In this document: one piece after another, positions 55,496-64,000 of the stretch
How positions within the stretch are numbered: the first letter of the stretch is position 1
How the letters are laid out: each line of letters opens with the position of its first letter
DNA from: Trichoplax sp. H2
Taxonomy: Eukaryota; Placozoa; Uniplacotomia; Trichoplacea
Direction of reading: 5' to 3'
Assembly: GCA_003344405.1 (NCBI GenBank)
Contig: NOWV01000006.1
Coordinates: 868,001 to 932,000 of the forward strand
DNA length: 64,000 nt
Made by a program: the position numbers and the translations under genes
The notes under the pieces: model-generated
Told to the model about the DNA's origin: nothing
Database searches by the model: none
What the model saw: only the letters and a program-made list of their open reading frames with translations

Positions 55496-58084
55496 GGAGT
55501 TCTCTGGGTATAAGTGATTTTGCTTACCGGTACTTCACTGAGTATAAGTCTAGTACTAAATACCGCTATTATGTATCGTTATCGTATGTGATTACTTCGA
55601 AGTTGTATAATATTGTAATCTCTCGTAATAAACAACATTTGAATTAAATCCATATCATGTATTTAAAAAAATTTCATGTTATAAATACAGTGATAATTAT
55701 GGTATATATATATCATAAATTCGCTGTTATGTGCATATACATTATACTGTAGAGATTACTGCAATTAAACTTGCCGTATCGTACTATGTAACGAACCTCA
55801 AACCACAAACTATGTTCGTGGACCTACACTTGTATAATAATGCTAATGTTTACAAATCATTATGAGTATTTGGTATTAGCCAAATAGAAATCAATTTTAT
55901 TTTTGTCTATAATATTTATTAAACGGTAGGAACGTTATACATTATATTGTATGTAGACTATGATTGTTCTCAAGCGATAACCATCGTTACCCTGTTATTA
56001 ATTAAGCCTTGTGCCGGAGGTAGATTTAGAAAAGTGTTTAACAGCCGAAGTCTACTGCTTTACGACACCTTTTAGCTAGTACTGTAATTGAACATTTCGG
56101 TGTTTATCGGTTCTTTTATAAGCAGTTCATTCAGTTTAAAGTTATTTAAGTGTTTGATTGCTCTTTTAATATTAATATTAGTGACCAGTTGAATACTTAT
56201 TATGCTCTAATTTCGGTACCATGTGTAATTTTTTAGACCTTTATTCCATATGCTGTAATGTCTCATGCAACCTCTAACGTTCATCGTGCTGACTAAACAG
56301 AATACATATTAATAGCATAGCATGTATAATATTAGTATAACATCTCACTACATCCCCTTTCTCTTGGGCTTACGCGACTCGGGGTTCTACGGCTATTCCT
56401 CTATATGATCTTGTCATGATTGGGCTTCGGGATCTCATTAATAAACTCTCATTTGAAGTACTTACAGCAATGGATCTCATCTTACAGAAAGTAGATGTTG
56501 ATTCGTCACCTACAGTAGATGAAGTATTTGTGCATGCATATTCTAGTACATCCGTATGAAGAGTGGTCTAGTTATGTCTGTTACTTCCTTCTTTCCTATT
56601 CTGAGTGCTTATGAAATCAGTCTCTCCTCTGTCTACTATTGTGCCGTCTGTTGTGTATTTTCGTGGGGAACAGGTTCGAACTCAAAGAAATACACGTGCT
56701 TCTTTTTCTAAGCTACAAGCTAACTTTATTCCGCATTACTTCTGTGGTTACCGCAATAATCCCGCAGTCTTCATTCCAATACCGCTATATATATTGTATG
56801 CATACAATGCACAATTTCCGCATAGCGATTCTACGCTTGCGCATAATACCAATACCTAATCATATGATAAACCCTTAATCGTTATCATTCCATACATATT
56901 ATCGTTTAACAGTATCTATAGATACGAACCGAGTCAGTCAAACAGTGCTACCTTACTATACTAACATTAACCAAGTCTAAGATTCAGATATATGACACCG
57001 TCCTATGAAAGTTTCTTATCTCCTCATCTGATGATGTTTAGTATTGTGTACACGCGTTTATTGCTAGTAGATTATTTTATTGTGTACTGTTTATGATGTA
57101 TGAGTTTGATTGCATAATATACGAATTTAAATTGTTGATTTAGTGGTTATGGGTTACTCAGATGTATATGTATACCTTGAGTCTGACAGAGCAATTTAAC
57201 TGAATAACGCTACAATATTATAGTGCTTAGCAACAGCATTTTGAAATATTAAAACATGGGGACTCCGATCTTGTTAATTAGTAAATTAGTAACTTTAAAT
57301 TATTAAAATATATAATACAGCACGTACATTGCACAGCCACTGTTAGGGTTAGGGTTATTGTACACGTATGCTAAAAAGAATCGAAAGCGACAGTGCCTAG
57401 CAGCGTTGAACAACATTTATATCGTAGAGGTATGGTATGGACTATTAGAAGAAAATCACTAATGGTCTATGATAGAGGTAACACAATTCAGACCCTTGTT
57501 TTACCTCTATGATGTATATCGTACAATTCATCGTACCATGAATACACCTGTCCGTGATACCTAACACCGTTACATTAGTGTAATAAGGTCGACTATCTCT
57601 TATTCTGCTCTACTGCTACAGCTCACAATAAAGTTAGTCCAACTGAGCAGAGATAAAAGTCTGCTTTATTACAGTTTATAAAAATTGTAGGCTCGCGATA
57701 GGCTAGTCTAAAAATGAGAAAATATGTTTACTTCAAACTCACTACAAGTAGTACTAGTGCTTGCGACGTATACACGGTTGAATGCTCTTGAAACGTATAA
57801 AAATTGAATGTAATGGGAAATATTTAGTAGTCCATGGTCTAAGATACTATCTTGATTTTGGCAGCTTGTAGTCCCGTCTTGCTGTAGTAAAGACATTGAG
57901 CTTATAAAAGATAAAAGATTAACATGACGTCTGGCCGTCTTGCTGTAGTAAAAATATTGAGCATATGTAAGATTAACATGACGAATATCGTAATGTGATG
58001 GACTACTACTAGTAGAATTGAAAAGTATTGTAATTCTTGCTTTAAATGTACTGTACTGTAGATCATTCATAAACGGGGATATAA
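55496..58084. other. Intergenic region without recognised genes
   Basis: Frames at 56605-56859 (+) and 57708-58103 (-) match no known family. Two tandem TTAGGG units lie at 57343-57356. Imperfect direct repeats of about 50 bp lie at 57875-57929 and 57936-57983. Confidence 0.5.
57875..57983. repeat. Tandem direct repeat, two units of about 50 bp
   Basis: Unit 1 (57875-57929) and unit 2 (57936-57983) both begin CGTCTTGCTGTAGTAAA and end GATTAACATGACG. They differ by a few substitutions and a short deletion in unit 2. Confidence 0.75.
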
Positions 58085-58610
58085 CGGTCAGTGATACTTT
58101 CATTATTAATGGACTTAAGAGTAAGTTTAACTTTCTAACTTTACCAGATCCAGATTTTTCAGAATCTCTCCATCAACCTAATATATCATTCTATTATAGC
58201 TTTACTGTATTTTTAAAGAAAAATATTGTCCGAAAGTGACAAAATGTTATGGTACACACTGTACTGTAGTACTGTACTGTACAGTACACTACACATTGTA
58301 CTGTAGTACAGTACTGTACTGTACTGTACAGTACATTGCTCCAGTACAGTACAGTACAATATACTGTACTGTAGCTTTAAAGTTAAATTCGACAGGTCTG
58401 TAGTACTGTACTGTACACTAGTGAGAGTGTACAGTATGTAGCTTGATTTTGTCACTCGTGTTTACTGTGTACAGTACGTAGTACAAATGGTTTGATTTAT
58501 CGCTGAAATATTAGGAATTGAATCGTTTATTTTAGGCTAAATGAAGATGCTTTCCGGCGGTCGTTCTAGGCTTCGATTTCCACAGAAATGCTTGATATTT
58601 ATTGTGACCG
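58085..58610 (+). repeat. Left-hand copy of mannosidase 5' region (58631-59176)
   Basis: From CGGTCAGTGATACTTTC to the gap edge this matches 58631-59176. It contains a truncated copy of the mannosidase first exon (ATG at 58541, cut at 58610) that differs by one synonymous base (CGA for CGG, Arg). An open frame at 58018-58239 ending KKNIVRK is repeated with one substitution at 58631-58785; it has no known homologue. The TACTG/TACAG arrays in between (about 58257-58450 here, about 58802-59045 in the other copy) differ greatly. Probably an unmerged allele or contig overlap, not a second gene. Confidence 0.8.
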
Positions 58611-58630
58611 NNNNNNNNNNNNNNNNNNNN
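58611..58630. other. Assembly gap (20 N)
   Basis: Twenty N between two copies of the same locus. Very likely an unmerged overlap. Confidence 0.95.
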
Positions 58631-58801
58631 CGGTCAGTGATACTTTCATTATTTATGGACTTAAGAGTAAGTTTAACTTTCTAACTTTACCAGATCCAGA
58701 TTTTTCAGAATCTCTCCATCAACCTAATATATCATTCTATTATAGCTTTACTGTATTTTTAAAGAAAAATATTGTCCGAAAGTGACAAAATGTTACGGTA
58801 C

Positions 58802-58977
58802 ACACTGTAGTACTGTACATTTACAGTACTGTACAGTACAGTACAGTACTGTACACTACATACTGTACACTACACATTGTACTGTAGTACATTGCTCCAG
58901 TACTGTACTGTACAGTACAGTACAGTACAGTACAGTACAGTACAGTACAGTACAGTACAATATACTGTACTGTAGTT
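58802..58977. repeat. Longest uninterrupted TACAG array plus strand-switching tracts
   Basis: Around 58906-58958 the pentamer runs for about ten units in one direction after a CTGTACAG switch. This is the longest clean run in the window. It lies about 150 bp upstream of the mannosidase start codon. The left-hand copy of the locus lacks this long run. Confidence 0.85.
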
Positions 58978-59107
58978 AAATTCGACAGGTCTGTAGTACT
59001 GTATGTAGCTTGATTTTGTCACTCGTGTTTACTGTGTACAGTACGTAGTACAAATGGTTTGATATATCGCTGAAATATTAGGAATTGAATCGTTTATTTT
59101 AGGCTAA

Positions 59108-62278
<3,171 letters not shown>

Positions 62279-64000
62279 GGAGATCTGTATAGACTATCCT
62301 TTTACCCCTGCCTATCTTTTGCAGATACAACATAAACAATTTGATCATTTTTCTAACGCACCTGGATTTTAATATTTGGCGTTCTCCTAAAACTAAGCTA
62401 CAGGCGCTATTTAACTTGAAATTATTTTTTACATACGCCGTCGTGTATTTTTAATGGTATAAGACGAGATTGGATCGATTGATATTCAGGAATATTTTAT
62501 GTTGTCTACAAAGATGTTTGAAGAATTTGGTAATTTCGATTGGATACTTAAAGAAGTTGAATGCAAAGTGATCTAGATATTGGATTGCTTAAAATAATTC
62601 GTATATATTATGTTTGCAATTTCGTATTGATTTTTATCATATGCTCGTCTAAATGCAGTTTTATCAAGGTTCAGAATGACCACGAATTATGATGTAGTTA
62701 TTGTAGAAATTTTTTAATAAACAGACGTTTGTTTCTGAATTTAGAATCTAGAGTCTGTCTTCTAAGCGGTTTAGTTTAAAAAAACTCCCTGGTTAATTGC
62801 TATATTAAGTTGTATTGTAAATTATATTAGTCTTTTAAGAAATAGTCTCTGTAGACTATTGAAACTTTGCAATAAAACTATATCGACATTCTATACTTTG
62901 TAGCCTTTAAATTGTTTGTCAGTTATTTTATGCTATGATTTAGGGATGTTTTTGTTATGCACATGTTTTATATGATTAAGTAGACTGCTAAAGCAGCTAC
63001 AAACTGAATATCTATAAATTTTACGTTGAATTAAGATGAAATATGATGAGAAGTAATCTTGGTTAGTAAGTTATCAAGACTCCGTAATGAAATAGATACA
63101 GGATATTTGTTAGTACGACGATTAACTTTTACTTTAGTTAGCTAATTTTATACATCGCAGCTATCGTTAGTTGGCTACCGATTATCGGGAATATTAGAAT
63201 TATTTTTATCATTATAAATACTTCGAATATCCTGTAAGACAATTTATATAACATAACAAGACTTAGCACGTAAGAAATTTAATTAGAGTCGTTAAGTCTG
63301 TTCGAAGTATCAACACATTAGATAAAAAGTTCAATTTCTGATATCTGCTAGTCGACACTAAGGTGCCTTTCTTCGAAGTGATTTTACATACGTATATATT
63401 TTTATTGTGTCCAGAATTCTGGACTGCATCAAACTTCATAATTGAAATTTTAAACTGATAGTTAAATGAATGCTATTCTATGAGTCTACAGTAGTGTGAA
63501 GGATTCTGCAAAGAAATCTTTTGGATATTGATTTAATATTTGAAAAAGCTTAAGTTTTGCTTACATGCTGTAAGAGTTTTTAAAGCGAATAATCTTATTC
63601 TTTGTTTAGCAACCGATCTAGTACAAACTGTCAGTAGTCATCTAATAAGAATAGTAAATGAGTTTATCAATAAATAAATATGCGTATATTGGACATTTAT
63701 ATTTAAATACATGTATCGACGGTTCTAAGGTTGGTAGATCGTTAAACTCGAAAAGTTAATGTGTTTGGAAACTACCGTCTAATTATCTCGCCTTTAAAAA
63801 CATAGTGATACTCGCATATCCAAAAAATGCAGGCAAGGTAAATGCAGGAAAAATCTAAATGTTAGCATTCAAATCGCTTTAAAGGAACAGTCATTTACAT
63901 CTATAATCGTTATGCTATGAGCTAACATGTAGGTTAAGCATTGTACGTGCGGTATCGTAGGTATATCAGGAATTTATTGGAGAAGTATAATTTTTATTGG
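62279..64000. other. 3' flank of the mannosidase gene; no further gene seen
   Basis: AATAAA polyadenylation candidates for the mannosidase lie near 62715 and 62872. A 29-codon exon-like block at about 62490-62577, after an ATTCAG acceptor, might be an alternative 3' exon, but it has no family support. Nothing else was recognised up to the end of the window. Confidence 0.5.

Noticed and set aside
56670-56685. Possible tRNA B box (GGTTCGAACTC)
   Set aside because: No A box at the right distance and no cloverleaf pairing. No tRNA gene was found in the window.
56605-56878. Two overlapping open frames of 80-84 codons
   Set aside because: No motif. Overlapping frames of similar length in low-complexity DNA suggest chance.
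57343-57356. Two TTAGGG units as an interstitial telomere
   Set aside because: Only two units; expected by chance at this scale. Too short to infer a fusion or telomere.

Overview
This is a window of nuclear DNA from an animal. It is AT-rich, and most genes are split by many short GT-AG introns. The products are metazoan in character: a host cell factor (HCF) homologue, a plasma-membrane Ca2+ pump with calmodulin-binding and PDZ-ligand tails, a tandem C2 protein, PACRG, a rhodopsin-class GPCR, a Death-domain protein and a Golgi/ER class I mannosidase. The compact genes, short introns and AT bias fit an early-branching animal such as a placozoan. That placement is an inference from overall character and was not tested against any database.

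Layout: 1-2951 is repeat-dominated DNA with two assembly gaps. 2952-7205 (+) encodes a soluble two-C2 protein with an N-myristoylation signal. 8995-14469 (-) is the HCF homologue and 15767-20142 (-) a PMCA-type Ca2+ ATPase. 21752-24983 (+) is a regulatory-type NAD-isocitrate dehydrogenase subunit, and 26785-31960 (+) is dihydrolipoyl dehydrogenase. 35903-40540 (+) is a pseudokinase with a cysteine-rich, basic N-terminal part. 42557-44785 (-) carries Sel1-like repeats followed, on a second exon, by a Death domain. 47248-49109 (+) is PACRG, 54328-55495 (+) a GPCR and 59108-62278 (+) a GH47 mannosidase. Nearly all exon joins were checked by reading phase: the summed exons of HCF, PMCA, IDH3, DLD, PACRG, the GPCR, GH47 and the Sel1-Death gene are each a multiple of three. 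The pseudokinase has one unresolved join.

The most striking non-coding feature is a family of pentanucleotide arrays built from TACTG and its reverse complement (read as TACAG). The arrays switch strand repeatedly within a few tens of bases, so each is self-complementary around CTGTACAG junctions. They cluster in intergenic DNA, mostly in the 5' flanks of genes. All three N gaps (329-348, 2323-2342, 58611-58630) are flanked by near-identical sequence on both sides. They are therefore probably unmerged overlapping contigs or alleles, and the partial second copies of the C2 and mannosidase first exons are probably assembly artefacts. Comparing the two sides shows the arrays vary greatly while the unique DNA is almost unchanged.

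The best candidate for something new is the Sel1-repeat plus Death-domain protein. The dispersed strand-switching arrays and the membrane-anchored pseudokinase come next. IDH3 and DLD are neighbours in the same orientation and both act in mitochondrial oxidative metabolism; no operon-like coupling is implied.
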